A stretch of DNA of 64,000 bases from Raphanus sativus (GCF_000801105.2 NC_079515.1:17817407-17881406), one strand, 5' to 3'. Positions 23,255 through 34,438 are shown, counted from the first letter of the stretch. Translations and numbers: made by a program. The notes: a model not told the origin generated them from the letters alone.

Positions 23255-24007
23255 ATGCCTCCTCCGGCAATGCTTGCGTTTGATGATGGTCTAGATCACG
23301 AGTGGAAGGGTTTCACAGTTTTTCCTGAAGAAAACCCTAACCCTAACTATAATCTTAATTTCTTGGTGAAGAAGGCAATTCTAGAGGGTGAGAAAACAAC
23401 TGGTCCTATTTTCTCCCGTCCTTCGGAAAGAGAAGACAGCTTCAGAATGGTGTTACCTCCGGCCATGCCTCCGCCTAGAGACTCAGCAGTACCGCTTCCT
23501 ATGCTCCCTGAGCCGATGAGGATCCGGAAGAAACTTAGCCACCAAGAATCATCTCATTTTAGAAGGAAATCTCGTTACTCGGAGAAAACCTTCTACAAGG
23601 AAGAAGATTTCAAATGTAAAGCCTTCTGTTTGTCTCTACCTGGCTTCGGGAAACAAAAGTCGAAACGCCAATATTCGATGGAGAAGAAGATGATCAGTAC
23701 ATCTTCTTTCACTAACTCCACCGTTTCAACACGCTCCTCGGTCGAGATATTCGAATGCGGTTCTTGGGCCTCGACAACAGCCCTGATGCAAGATAACGGA
23801 GGAAGATATGTGCAAGAACTGGTTACTTCACGTTCGTCTATAAGAGACTACCAGAGATCGGCTGAGACTTCACCACGCCGTGTGAGATTTTCCACACCTT
23901 CTTCGGCTTCCGTTTCTTGCCCTACTTCGCCGCGGTCTTGTATCACCCCACGATTGCGTAAGGCTAGGGATGACTTTAATGCCTTCTTGTCTGCTCAAGA
24001 TGCTTGA
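23255..24007 (+). CDS. RHS4-like protein (root-hair-specific family)
   Basis: Intact single-exon ORF of 250 aa, starting MPPPAMLAFDDGLDHEWKGF. No enzymatic domain, signal peptide or membrane segment is visible. The protein is basic and Ser/Pro-rich, with a proline patch (LPPAMPPPRDS, about 68-78), a basic middle (90-150) and a conserved-looking C-terminal SPRRVRFSTP, SPRSCITPRLRKARDDFNAF. I read it as the plant family that includes Arabidopsis root hair specific 4 (At1g30850); function is unknown. Two facts support this: ARPC2A is the nearest upstream gene here and lies close to RHS4 in Arabidopsis, and two root hair element matches occur in the promoter. The start is the first ATG after a T-rich leader. 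Identity is from memory and not verified by alignment. Confidence 0.7.
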   Translation: MPPPAMLAFDDGLDHEWKGFTVFPEENPNPNYNLNFLVKKAILEGEKTTGPIFSRPSEREDSFRMVLPPAMPPPRDSAVPLPMLPEPMRIRKKLSHQESSHFRRKSRYSEKTFYKEEDFKCKAFCLSLPGFGKQKSKRQYSMEKKMISTSSFTNSTVSTRSSVEIFECGSWASTTALMQDNGGRYVQELVTSRSSIRDYQRSAETSPRRVRFSTPSSASVSCPTSPRSCITPRLRKARDDFNAFLSAQDA

Positions 24008-24433
24008 ATAAGGAAGAAGGAAAAACAGAGCACCAAGACCTTTTTTTAATGGAAGTATGTTGTGTGTATGATTTATGTGTTTAATCTGAGATTATTCATG
24101 TTTTATTTTGTTCTTGGTTAACAAAGAGAAAAACAAAGGAACCATTTGTGTATCAATGTTCTGAGAAGAGAGTGACAGAAGTACGTAGAGAAAGATAAAG
24201 TAGAGAACTGTTTTTCTTACTTACATTACACAACATCGGTACATATTAATACAGGAAACAGAACATTAATCTTTGTCCTCCCAATACCATAACTACATAT
24301 TAATACAGAAAACAGAACAATAACACGTCTTCTACGTACCATAACTACATATTAATACAGAAAACAGAACAATAACACATGTCTTCAAGCATCAGTAAGT
24401 TCCAACCAATTCCTTGACTTGCTGCTCTTTTTA
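24008..24433 (+). other. 3' UTR and downstream of the RHS4-like gene
   Basis: T-rich 3' region to about 24130 that could hold the polyadenylation site, followed by a small tandem repeat array. Confidence 0.4.
24238..24382. repeat. Three-copy tandem repeat
   Basis: The motif TACATATTAATACAG-AAACAGAACA occurs three times (from about 24240, 24293 and 24347), a period near 54 bp, with related spacer sequence. Confidence 0.8.
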
Positions 24434-24824
24434 ATTGCCAGGTTTCCTTTCATGATTATTGGTTTGAAAGCCGCAAAGATGAACATCTAATAACTTGACT
24501 AAAGACACTTCTACAAAAGAGTTTTTGTTTAAAATCGGAAAACTGGAGAAATTAAAAAATAGCTTAAGCTTTGTTGATTTTGGCTGGAAAATATGTTTTT
24601 TTTTTGTCAGCCCTCGGAAATATGTATTTAACATACTTTTTTACCATTTTAATGTTAAATCCCATAAGATATGTGATGAAATCGGCTCAAATTCAAATAA
24701 AAATAATGTTGGCCATCCTGCATACGAAAAATAGGTTATGGAATAAGATAGACATAAAAATTACTATTCACCTTTTTTTAAAAAATTACTATTCACTTTA
24801 ACAATACAATATTAATCATTTGTG
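24434..24824. repeat. Tandem duplication, unit 1 (391 bp)
   Basis: Begins ATTGCCAGGTTTCC and is repeated from 24825 with a few substitutions. This unit is uninterrupted and carries an extra stretch of about 25 bp near 24762-24790. It contains the undisturbed GTTAAATCCCATAAG site where unit 2 carries a Helitron. Confidence 0.9.
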
Positions 24825-27129
24825 ATTGCCAGGTTTCCTTTCATGATTATTGGTTTGAAAGCCGCAGAGATGAACATCTAACCACTTGACTAAAGACACT
24901 TCTACAAAAGAGTTTTTGTTTAAAATCGGAAAACTGGAGAAATTAAAAAGTAGCTTAAGCTTTGTTGATTTTGGCTGGAAAATATGTTTTTTTTTGTCAG
25001 CCCTCGAGAATATGTATTTAACATACTTTTAACGTTTTAATGTTAAACTAGGTGTTTTACCCGCATTTGCGGGCTTAATAATTTTTAAAAATTATAAACA
25101 GATATTATATAATTTCAAAAACCTTAAAATGAAATTACTCTCATGCTTTTGAAATATTTAATAATTAATTAAATATTAATTTTTATATTCAATATTTTTT
25201 ATTTTAATAAAATATCTTTTGTTACGTAGAATAAACTTAAAATATTCATATTATACATAAATTATATTTATTTTTAAAATATATGATGTAAAATATTTTT
25301 AGATAATATAATATAGAATCTTTTAGATAATGATGAATACCAAACTAATGAAATTTGTTTTTAATTTATGAGTAATTATATATTAATAATTATAATTTAA
25401 TTATTTATTAAGAATAATAAATATTTTTAACGCTCTAAACTTAAACGTGAGAGAGAGCAAAATATTTTGCAAATTATAATATAAATAATTTTGAATCTTT
25501 TGCCAACTTTTTTCAAAAATGATCACAATAAGTGATTTTGATTGTCATAAGAGAATTATCATAAAATATAAATTATTATTCTATCTTATGTGATACATAT
25601 ATAAATAGAGTCGGTTTAATATTACAAATCCAAAATATAATATAAACATATATGTAATACTTTAATATTATTAAATTATAATGTATAAGTTTGGTTATGA
25701 TATTGTCTTTAGCAAATTGTAACTATTTTCAAGATAATAATAGTTAAATCACTAAAATTATTTATTAATTAATATTAATAATTAAGCAAAAATATGACTA
25801 AACCTATAATTATGAAAGTATGACAAATAAGCAAATTTAGTCCTCAAATAATAGTATAAATAGATAGATTGTTTTATATCTTAATTTTTAACTTTATAAT
25901 AGAAATAGTTATTTTAAGATAACAACACAATATATAAGAATTATCTTATTTTAAACATAATTAATATTATTATTAAAAATGCGTTTTAACTATATAATAA
26001 ATTCACAAATAATAGTAAAGATATAGATAAATTGTTCTATATCTTACTTTATAATTTTTATAACAGAAATAATTATTTTAAGATAACAAAACAATATATA
26101 AGAATTATCTTATTTTTTAAAAATTAATCTGATTAATATAAATTCGTTTTTAATTATATATACAAATTCATTAAGAGTACTATCAATATTAACAACTCTA
26201 ACTTTTAACGTGAGACCTCCGTTGCGAAAAATCACTTCGCAAATAATAGTATAGTTAATAATAATGTTTTCATCGAAATTTATATATTTGTTATTAATTT
26301 ATTTTGTCAAAAACTCTCATGTATAATATATCTTTTTAAATATATAAAATTCAATTTACTTGATTATAGTATAGGAATTTTTTTTTTACTTTTTTTTGCT
26401 TCAAACAGTTTCGGGTTTAGCTTAACAAATATGAATACATATAGCAGGATCAGAAAACAGTGTAACCGATAACTAAAATAATATTCCAAATAAAAATATT
26501 AAAGTATCAAAATCATAAAAGTCATACAATTTCTATAACGGAGATAACTGAAACAAAACCAATTATAATGTCCAAAACTAATACAAAAATACATGATTCT
26601 AATGACTTCTATCGAATAGTGTAATCATTGATGATCTATGACCATCATCTATTAGAATCAAAATATTATTTAGAAAGATAATGACAAAAATTTCTTTTAA
26701 GAAAAAAAAAGTAATGACAAATACTTGTTAAGTTTCAACTGAATATATCCTTTGTACGTAATTCACAATTTAAATTATTTTATAAAGCATGAATTCTCGT
26801 CATGATAATTAAGAATAAGATCTACACTCTAACGTAATTACAATTTGATAAATTATAATAGTTAATTGATAAATTAAATAAAAATAAATATAAGTGTTCA
26901 TAATTTATTAAGGATAGTATAGATATTAACCGCTCTAACTTTTAATGGAGAGCTCCGTTGCGAAAATTTACTTCGCAAATAATAGTATAGATCTCATAAG
27001 ATATGTGATGAAACCGGCTCAAATTCAAATAAAAACAATGTTGGCCATCCTGCATACGAAAAATAGGTTATGGAATAAGATAACATAAAAATTACTATTC
27101 ACTTAACAACACAATATTAATCATTTGTG
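24825..27129. repeat. Tandem duplication, unit 2, split by a Helitron
   Basis: Unit 2 consists of 24825-25047 and 26992-27129. The two parts rejoin exactly at AAA|TC, matching the continuous unit 1. Confidence 0.9.
25048..26991 (-). mobile_element. Non-autonomous Helitron, 1944 bp, both ends exact
   Basis: On the minus strand it starts TCTATACTATTATTTGCGAAG at 26991 and ends with hairpin CCCGCA-TGCGGG (25060-25073) and CTAG (25048-25051). Flanks are A at 25047 and T at 26992. The neighbouring duplicate supplies the empty site. The interior is AT-rich and codes for nothing. It holds internal copies of its own 5' end (CTTCGCAAATAATAGTATAG near 26239-26258) and a 161-bp tandem repeat (starting 25845 and 26006). 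Confidence 0.92.
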
Positions 27130-27138
27130 CTTGCAAAA

Positions 27139-27497
27139 ACTCATTGTACGTTTGTGGAAGGACCATGGCCTAATAGTCAAGGTTTAAAGGTTTCTACATC
27201 CAGGTTTGAGGTTCAAATCCTAGGCAACGCAATTTTTACAGGAGGATATTTGGGTTTCAATTCTCGGAGAAAGCGAATTATGCAGAAAAATTAGAGAAAA
27301 AGCTTACAAAGGATCTTCAGCATGTCGCAAAGAGTACCGTCAGGAATGGATCTCATAGGGCGATTCAGAGTGATGCAGTCAGACATGAATCTTCACAAAA
27401 CAGGTAGTATTATCGGCTGTAATATCGTCTATATAATGTTTCTCATGATTTGTAATAGCATAATCAACCAGACAAAAAAAAGACTCATTGTACGTTT
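27139..27497. repeat. 15-bp target-site duplication of a SINE
   Basis: ACTCATTGTACGTTT occurs at 27139-27153 and again, perfectly, at 27483-27497, directly flanking the SINE. Confidence 0.92.
27154..27482 (+). mobile_element. tRNA-derived SINE, 329 bp
   Basis: Starts GTGGAAGGACCATGGCC, with a box A-like GGCCTAATAGTCAAGG (27167-27182) and a perfect box B GGTTCAAATCC (27210-27220), the internal Pol III promoter. It ends in a short A-rich tail (CAAAAAAAAG). Length, promoter layout and target-site duplication fit a Brassicaceae tRNA-derived SINE such as the BoS-type families. It has no coding capacity and would use a LINE reverse transcriptase. Confidence 0.88.
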
Positions 27498-27639
27498 AAA
27501 CAAACAAAAGTCTATAAACATATAGTTAAACTGAACCATGAACGAACATTAATTTCAGTTATTTGATTTGAAGGATGTTTTTCTTTTTTCTTTTTTTTCA
27601 GCAATAAAAATAGACTCATACAAATTTTACAAACCAAAC

Positions 27640-28570
27640 TGATAATTCTGTATTCATATGAACGACAAACGATGATTACTTTTTTTGTACTGCGTGCGAG
27701 AATATCCGCCTTTGAATTCTGCGTCCGTGGTATATGGATGAGTTCTGAACTGTTGAAACTTCTCTTCAATAACTCTATATGTTCCTAATAACTTACAAAG
27801 GCTGGTCATTCCTTTGATTTCAAAACCATTTTCATCAACTGAGAAAAATCTATTACAAAATTAACCGTAAATTGATGTAAATTCCTCATGCATTGCATCA
27901 CCCAAATGAGCGCCTCTATCTCCGAATGAAGTGGCAATTGAGCCGCTCTCATATTCCTTACTCCCATCAAACCTTCAAATCCTTCCAATGTACTGTATCA
28001 CCCTTGTCTTGAATAGATATCTTGAATTTTCCATGATTCATCTGTGAAGCACCATCTACATGGGATTGACGGTATGATTTGATCTCAATCCACAGTGTCT
28101 GTAGGTTTTGTGCCTCATCCCAAAGTAATGACTTTGTTTCCGCCAGTTTGAGAGTACCGCGAGGATCAGTATCCAAATTGCTGAAGACTTTATTATTACG
28201 AGTTTTCCATATGTACCATAATGTCCAGACAAAATGATGATCTTCTTGTTCCGGTAAAATTTCCAAAATAAGTGATCCATATTGTCAAAAGTGAAGCGGC
28301 AGCGAATATGTCTGGGTTCGATGGAATTCACCAGAGTGCCCAAAACCTGAATAGTTGGGGAGCATTCAAAAGTACATGATTAATGGATTCATTAGATGTT
28401 CCACATCGGGCACATTGTATCCTCTTATATTCCTCCTACTCTTAAATTCTTCTTAACTGCTATACATCATGTTACCAGTTGCCATAAGAAGTGTTTCATC
28501 TTAGAAAGACAGCATATTTTCCAGCAGAAAGCCTTCAGTGGAATTATCGTCGGACCATATTTGGGTAATG
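27640..28570 (-). pseudogene. L1-type LINE 3' part (zf-RVT and RNase H), broken
   Basis: Read right to left: zf-RVT segment (SKMKHFLWQLVTGC, about 28460-28570; C-P-M-W near 28400), the connecting FVWTLWYIWKTRNNKVF block (about 28190-28240), then an RNase H-like domain with DGASQ (28040-28060), LPLHSEIEALIW (27900-27940), FVIDFSQLM (27830-27860) and the IPRTQNSKADILA end (27690-27740). Three frames are used, so it is frameshifted. Reverse transcriptase is missing; the zf-RVT end borders directly on the DUF1985 fragment. Confidence 0.8.
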
Positions 28571-28689
28571 AGGCTCCGAAGGAGCCTCTGTAAAAGCCTA
28601 CGTATGAGCCTATGTTCGAGCTTTCTTCTGAGCTCTTCTTTCTTCTTTCCCAATGTGAGTTCTTTTTTCTTCCTTCCCAATCAGCTGAG

Positions 28690-29822
28690 GAGGTTATTGC
28701 TTCACGTAGACATGATTGGTCCACGGCTTAATACCTTCGACTAGCCAGCACTCTTGGATCCACTTCCAAGAACCTTTACAAGCAACAATGAAATTCACCA
28801 AGTTTTCAATCGCCACATCAGTCTTATCATTGTCCCATTGAAAAAATATTTCATCAGTATCCTTCGTCACATAGTTGACCACGCGAGTCTGCAGTAAGTA
28901 AATATCAAGTTATAAATTTGTCAAGTTATATATTAAAGACATTAACTAGTACTATATTATTGGGAATAATCAGATATATATACCTATGTGGTGATAGCCT
29001 CTTTGACAAAATTTTGTCCTTTATGTCCCTTGTAAGCCAACAAAGGGGAACTAGGTTTGTTTCATATAAGCTTTCCATAGCTTGCAGCAAAGTCGGGCAT
29101 AGCGAAGTAGACCCAAACTTGGAGAACTTGAATAAACCCATCTACGGTATAAGTCCTTGTCAAATCTTTGCTCCCTAAAGAGTCCATCAGGAACTTAAAA
29201 GACAGCCTCCCCCATGAGTAGGTCTCAAATTCTTCAAGATCCATTACTAGCCTTGCAGGACTAGTCCATGTAGCGGATGCGTACTTTTTCCCTCAAAGTA
29301 TCCTGTGTAGATGGGTAGGTATCCCATCCGCATGCGGTCAACCCGAGATCCCTTTCCACATCTCTCACTTGCTGCTATTGTTTGCTTCGAACTTGGACCA
29401 GCATCAATATCCACAGCCATCAACTCCCATACACGAGAACTCATATGTCACCTCTATAGCAGGATTATCCAGGTTCTCAATATATTTTCAGTTTAGACTA
29501 GTGAGGTGCTCGAACACAATCAGGGAAAACCTCAGCGGTTCTGGACCAATAAGACACCAGCGCTCATACTTATTATTGATATCCAGCTGGTAACAGAGCA
29601 CACAATGAAGTAGCCTTCACGTCCATCAAAAATTTCAACTCCCAAAACTTGATGAACACTCCCAACCTTGAATTCTTCAGCTCCTCCCATTCATCACGCG
29701 GCCTTTACAGCAAATGTGGGTCATCAGTATGATACGCAATGATTTTCGTTGGAATGGGCTCTTCCTCTAAAGTGAATAAATATCCTCTTTGGAAGTTCTG
29801 GTAACTCCATTTTAGAGTATGC
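28690..29822 (-). pseudogene. DUF1985 protein of a Ulp1-type MULE, broken
   Basis: Read right to left. The N-terminal start MELPELPKRIF is at about 29820. Next come DUF1985 pieces: RWCLIGPEPLRFSLIVFEHLT (about 29510-29570, frameshifted), DLEEFETYSWGRLSFKFLMDSL (about 29180-29244) and YTVDGFIQVLQVWVYFAMPDF (about 29090-29160). A later segment KGSWKWIQECWLVEGIKPW lies near 28730-28790. DUF1985 proteins are encoded by KAONASHI-type Mutator-like elements, usually with a C48 (Ulp1) peptidase at the C-terminus; that peptidase is missing here. Stops and frameshifts show decay. Confidence 0.75.
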
Positions 29823-29885
29823 AAAACATTGAAAAATCAACATCTCAAACACACACATACCAAAACAAACAAACCAACATGCAAA

Positions 29886-30066
29886 GACTTCAGAAAGACT
29901 TCCAGAAGACTCAAGGAAGGCTTCCAGAAGACTTAAAGAAGACTTTTCGAAAGACTTCCCGAAGTCTTTCGGACGTCTTAGTCTTTGGAAGACTTCATAA
30001 AAGACGAAAGTCTCAGAAGACTTTCGTAAGTCTTCTGAAGCCTTCTGTAAGTTTTCCGAAGCTTTC
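29886..30066. repeat. Cluster of GAAGACTTC / GAAGTCTTC motifs
   Basis: More than ten variants of AGACTTCCAGAAG or its complement in 180 bp, on the 5' side of the DUF1985 fragment. Because GAAGACTTC is nearly its own reverse complement, the cluster can form many alternative hairpins. Confidence 0.75.
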
Positions 30067-30640
30067 CAGTAGAAGAATAATCAAATCGATAGAAACCCTA
30101 ATACATCGAACAAATGGATAAACTTACAATCGGAAAAAGAGAAGTTGAGGTTCAAAACAGAGAAGTTACGGCCACGACAACAGAAATGGTTACATATATG
30201 GCAAACTCGGCAGGAAAGAAGAAGTCACGGCGGAGAAATGAACGGCCTCAGTTCTGAAATGAAATTTAGACAGCAAAGAGAAAGAGCTTACTGGCAGTTG
30301 AGTTTGACTACAATAAAAACGGTTTCAGATCTGAAAAAAAATCAAGTGGGTTAGTTTAATCTACTAAAATTCACTTCAGCGACGAAGGAGAAACAAGATT
30401 TATCGGGAAAACAAGATTTACAGAGGTGAAGCGGATGAGTTAAAAAAATTCGACGGAGATCGCCTTTAAAATTGCCATTGAAATCTCCTCAGAGTAAACA
30501 TCTAGGGTTTCCATTTTTTTAATTTTTTTTAGAAACACGAAAAAGTGCAAAAAAATATTATTTATATGACTTTAACAAAGTAAGCTTGGCTTAAGTATAT
30601 ATTGGTTTACTTTCGGTAATATTAAAATTGAAGGTAAAAT
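30067..30640. other. Spacer within the MULE-related repeat block
   Basis: Purine-rich, with a short open stretch (30145-30354) that I do not recognise. Probably the 5' non-coding part of the DUF1985 element. Confidence 0.3.
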
Positions 30641-31640
30641 TAAGTCCGGTTCAGTTTGGAAGATTTCCCAAGAAGTCTTCTAACATAAATTACACCAGAA
30701 AACTTCTTAAGAAGTCTTCTAAACCTTTCGGCCAAGAAATCTCTTGGAAGTCGTCCATACCCTATAATCAAATAACTAAGCAAAATACACTTTCTTAAAC
30801 TAAAAGGAAACTTAGAAAATGTTTTAATCAAGTTATTAGATAGCACTAAACACATATAGGTCAAATTAAAAAAAAAGATAAGATTTTCAAATCTTACCAT
30901 AAAATTACCAACAATAATACAACATATTTTACCAAACCCTAAACCAAAAACTATCATGACTTAATCTATATTCACTCTTCTATGTTAAAAATAATTGAAT
31001 TTTAGTAAAACTAAATTTCCATCATTTAGAAATATTTATTAACACATGATTTTTATTTTTTCCCTTTCAAAATATTTTTATAAATTTTATTAATTACTTT
31101 TAAGATCTAATACATGAGAAGACTTCTGGAAGACTTCGACTTAGGCGAAAAACCCAAATTCTTCTAAAATTTAGGCGATAATTCTAAATCCTACTAAAAT
31201 TTAGGCGGGATATGTGAGAAGACTTCTTTGGAAGTCTCATGTGAGTCTTCCAGATCCTATAATCAAATAACTAAGCAAAAAGCACTTCATTAAACTTAAA
31301 AGATACTTAAAAGATGTTTAAATCAAGTTATTAGGTAGTTACTAAACCCATATAGGTCAAACTAAAAAAATAAAAATAAATGATAAAATTTCAAAATCTT
31401 ATCCTAACAATACTACAACATTTTTACCGAACCCTAAACCAAAGACCATCATAACTCAATATACATTCACTCATCTATGTTAAAAATAATTCAATTGTAC
31501 TAAAACTAAATTTACAACATTTAGAAATGTTTATTATTACATAATTTCAATTTCCTCCCATCAAAATATTTTTTTATTAAAATTTTAAATTATTTTAAAG
31601 ATTTACTGTATAAGAACACTTATAAAGAAGTCTTCTCTGT
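30641..31640. repeat. Diverged ~500-bp tandem duplication bordered by GAAGTCTTC motifs
   Basis: Unit A (about 30756-31254) and unit B (about 31255-31640) both start CCTATAATCAAATAACTAAG and share further blocks such as ACCAAACCCTAAACCAAA. Each unit is preceded and followed by GAAGACTTCT/GAAGTCTTCT motifs. Similarity is moderate, so the duplication is old. Confidence 0.75.
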
Positions 31641-32039
31641 TTAATAGTAAAACTATTTTTGGCAATTCTCCCATGATGCAAAGACCAAAAATAAACAATT
31701 TTGAAACGAGAAATCCATATTCTAAATTAAAGTTAAACAGAAGCAAGGAACAACATTGTTCAAATGAAAACCAAACAAGATTAGTTAAATGAAATCCAAA
31801 CAAGGTTCATGATCGTGCAAATCAAACAAATAGCTATTTTCGAAATAAAATTAAAACCAAACCAAAGAGGAACATTATTCAATGAAATGAAACCAAATTC
31901 TTGAAGTTCAACCTTCAAACTTCAGTTTTTAATTCTGAATACTTTGCGATCCAAACTCTGACAAAAGAAAAGCAAACACATAAAGTTGAACAGCCACTAC
32001 ATCAATGTTAATGAAGAGCAACTAAATTAAAGAAGTACA
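31641..32039. other. AT-rich spacer
   Basis: No coding signal or clear repeat. Confidence 0.4.
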
Positions 32040-32784
32040 TACTTTTCTCAAGTCTATCAAGCAGTTCAATATCATCTAGAGTTTTATTCATTTGTGATGA
32101 CGTTTTCACCGAGCATGAGGTCGGCATGCATCCACTTCTTACTACACATAAGAAGCTCTATCATGTATTGAGTTAAACAGTTCCTATACGGTTCTAAGAT
32201 TTTGCTACTTGTGCTAAAAGCATTCTATGATGCCACATATAAACTTGCATAGTAAGGAGAACTATAGCATTTTCTGCTAGAATTTGATATTTCATTTTTT
32301 TTACCTTCCACCGTAAGAGAATGTCAAGTTCAAATGATGCAGCATACAAATAAATTGAACGGTCGATCAAGGGATCTAAAGATCGCGAGAGATCTGTTTT
32401 TGGATCAATTAAAAATTTTTTTCGCTAGTTTATTGGAGACCAATTTTGTGTCAGATGAATTGAATCAAATTGCAAAAAAAAAAACTCTTGTTTATTAATT
32501 ATCAAAATCTGAATACAACTATAAACATAAGAAGTATATTTATTTGAAAGCCAAATAACTTTAAAACTATTAGAAATTCTTAAAATAATTCCTACTAATT
32601 AAGATAAATATTTAAATAACAAATCATTCTCAACCGGTTCTTTCAAATAAATTTCAAATTCATCCCTTGTATCTTCATTTTTTTTCCAGCAACAATTTCC
32701 CTCCCTGTACAGAAAATCTATCCTTTTATAAGCAAAATATTCTTCATCAATTTTGAAGCTTTTCTTGAAAATGGAACAGATCAC
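32040..32784 (-). pseudogene. hAT transposase C-terminal (dimerisation) remnant
   Basis: Read right to left: DEFEIYLKEPVEN (about 32620-32660), then LDILLRWKVKKMKYQILAE (about 32240-32330) and, after stops, a block resembling the EPYRxCLT...MCxxWMHADLMLGE ending (about 32090-32200). This order matches the hAT family C-terminal dimerisation domain of plant BED-finger transposases. The BED finger and the catalytic region are absent and several stops are present. Confidence 0.65.
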
Positions 32785-33097
32785 ACGTTACTTCTCTGAT
32801 ACTCAATACTATTTCCAAGTAATGAACAATATGTGAGGAACAAACTGAAGCTTGTTCTGTCTCCTTTCTTTTTTTTTTTTATCCTTCTCTTAATGACCAA
32901 ACATTTTTCTTTCTTTTTGAATTAATCATAGTGTCTCTGGCCGAAACCAACCGACTATTCTATGGACTCCAGCGATACAGATATTTTTTAATCCACGGTG
33001 GTCGAAGAAAATCGAACTGCGGGTTTACCGTATTGGGTTTTGCCCCGTTGATTTAAAGACCAAACATTATGTAAAACTAGTTCATGTTCTCCTTCAA
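32785..33097. other. Spacer
   Basis: No recognisable feature. The phrase GACCAAACATT occurs twice (32894 and 33058), flanking about 150 bp of more balanced sequence. Confidence 0.3.
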
Positions 33098-33223
33098 ATG
33101 ATTAGGGACTCTAAGAGGTTCATGCTTGAGAAGAATGCCGTGATGATTCCGAACCCTTTGGCAATGTGGTCGAAACACGAAGCAGCCATCTCTAACTTTG
33201 GCGTTCCTAACTACGGTGGTTAG
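33098..33223 (+). pseudogene. Short conserved-looking ORF, unrecognised
   Basis: 41 codons with non-AT-biased, gene-like codon use, containing FMLEKNAVMIPNPLAMWSKH and ending ISNFGVPNYGG. It stands alone in AT-rich DNA. It looks like one exon or a retrocopy fragment of a host gene. I do not recognise the family and assign no function. Confidence 0.3.
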
Positions 33224-33429
33224 TAGTTACATATTGTACATATGCCACATTAAACTTGTACGTTGATACATTCACAGATATAAAGATGAAATAATACTTG
33301 TATATATACTGATCATTGTACACATGTCTAATCTTAATGAAGATATTTTTCCCACTAACTCATTTCTCCTAATATGATATTGGTCGAATATATGTTGTCA
33401 AAATTTGTAAAGTAAACACGATGGGATGT

Positions 33430-33553
33430 AACTCAAGAAAGTTTTTTTTTTTTTTGATAAACGTTATCTTGTTCTCTTCGACAATTTCGAAGTTATTAGC
33501 GTATTTATTTAACTTTTCCTCTCGCAGACGAAAATTAACTCAAGAAAGTTTTT
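33430..33553 (-). mobile_element. Short retroposed insert with 17-bp target-site duplication
   Basis: AACTCAAGAAAGTTTTT occurs at 33430-33446 and 33537-33553. Between them is a 90-bp insert beginning with a T run, that is, a poly(A) tail on the minus strand. This is the signature of a severely 5'-truncated LINE or SINE insertion; the insert is too short to name. Confidence 0.7.
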
Positions 33554-34438
33554 AAGCTATGAATAGAGTGTGTCGATCAATTTTTAGATCATTCTGATAT
33601 TTTCTTTGTGTGAATCTTCTTGAGGTTAATACAATTTTGGGTTAGTTGTTTGGTTCATTATTGGGAAAGGAATCATGTGTAACCTTTTACACTTGAGCTA
33701 TTGATTCATTGTTTTCTGAACATTGAGTCGGATTACATAAAGGAGATATATTTCCTTCATCAACTTACAAAGCCGGTGGTTAGCCTTCTCGAACTCAATC
33801 AGTCAACACTTCTACTTCCCAGAACCTGTTAGTTTTTAGACTTTAGGTCAAGAGACTACACGTCGTTTCCATATCGGTCGTAAAGACTGCTTGTTGCTTT
33901 TCTAAAAATTATGTTACTCCATGTTTATCTGTTTGCATTAAGTTTATATTTCTAACCAACTAACGTGAAATGTATCTTTGACAATATCAAATATACATAC
34001 ATGAATCTCGTATACAAAACAAATCCTAAATCCGTTGCAACTCAAAAACGCCTTCTGAGAATGGTTTCACTTGAGCTACCTTGAGGATGAGATGAACTTT
34101 ACTGTTGTATCTGTGTGTCTTAAATTTCTGTGCACCAATAAAATGACTAGCATTCCTGGACACAAGGAAGATAAACTCGCTATCAAGGTTGATAGAAATT
34201 TATGTGTGAGGGGTGAGGGGGCCGCAGGCCTCCGCGGTACGGTATGCCTTTTTGGTTTAGGAAAATTACTTTTTCCATATAAGTATGTATTCCTATAAGG
34301 AAAAGGAAATCCGGTTTTTCTGAGGCTGTATAAATATGCGTCTAAAGATTTGTAAGTTATTAACACATCAATAATAAGAAACCCTAAACGGGTATTTGCC
34401 TCAATACGTTTTATTCTCTGTTCTTCTTCTAACCTAAT
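33554..34438. other. Spacer, possibly with LTR-like sequence
   Basis: The stretch 34300-34440 (TATAAATATGCG, then AACACATCAATAATAAGAAAC) has the look of an LTR or leader (TATA box plus transcript start region), but no partner repeat was found. A GC-rich patch lies at 34205-34245. Confidence 0.3.
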
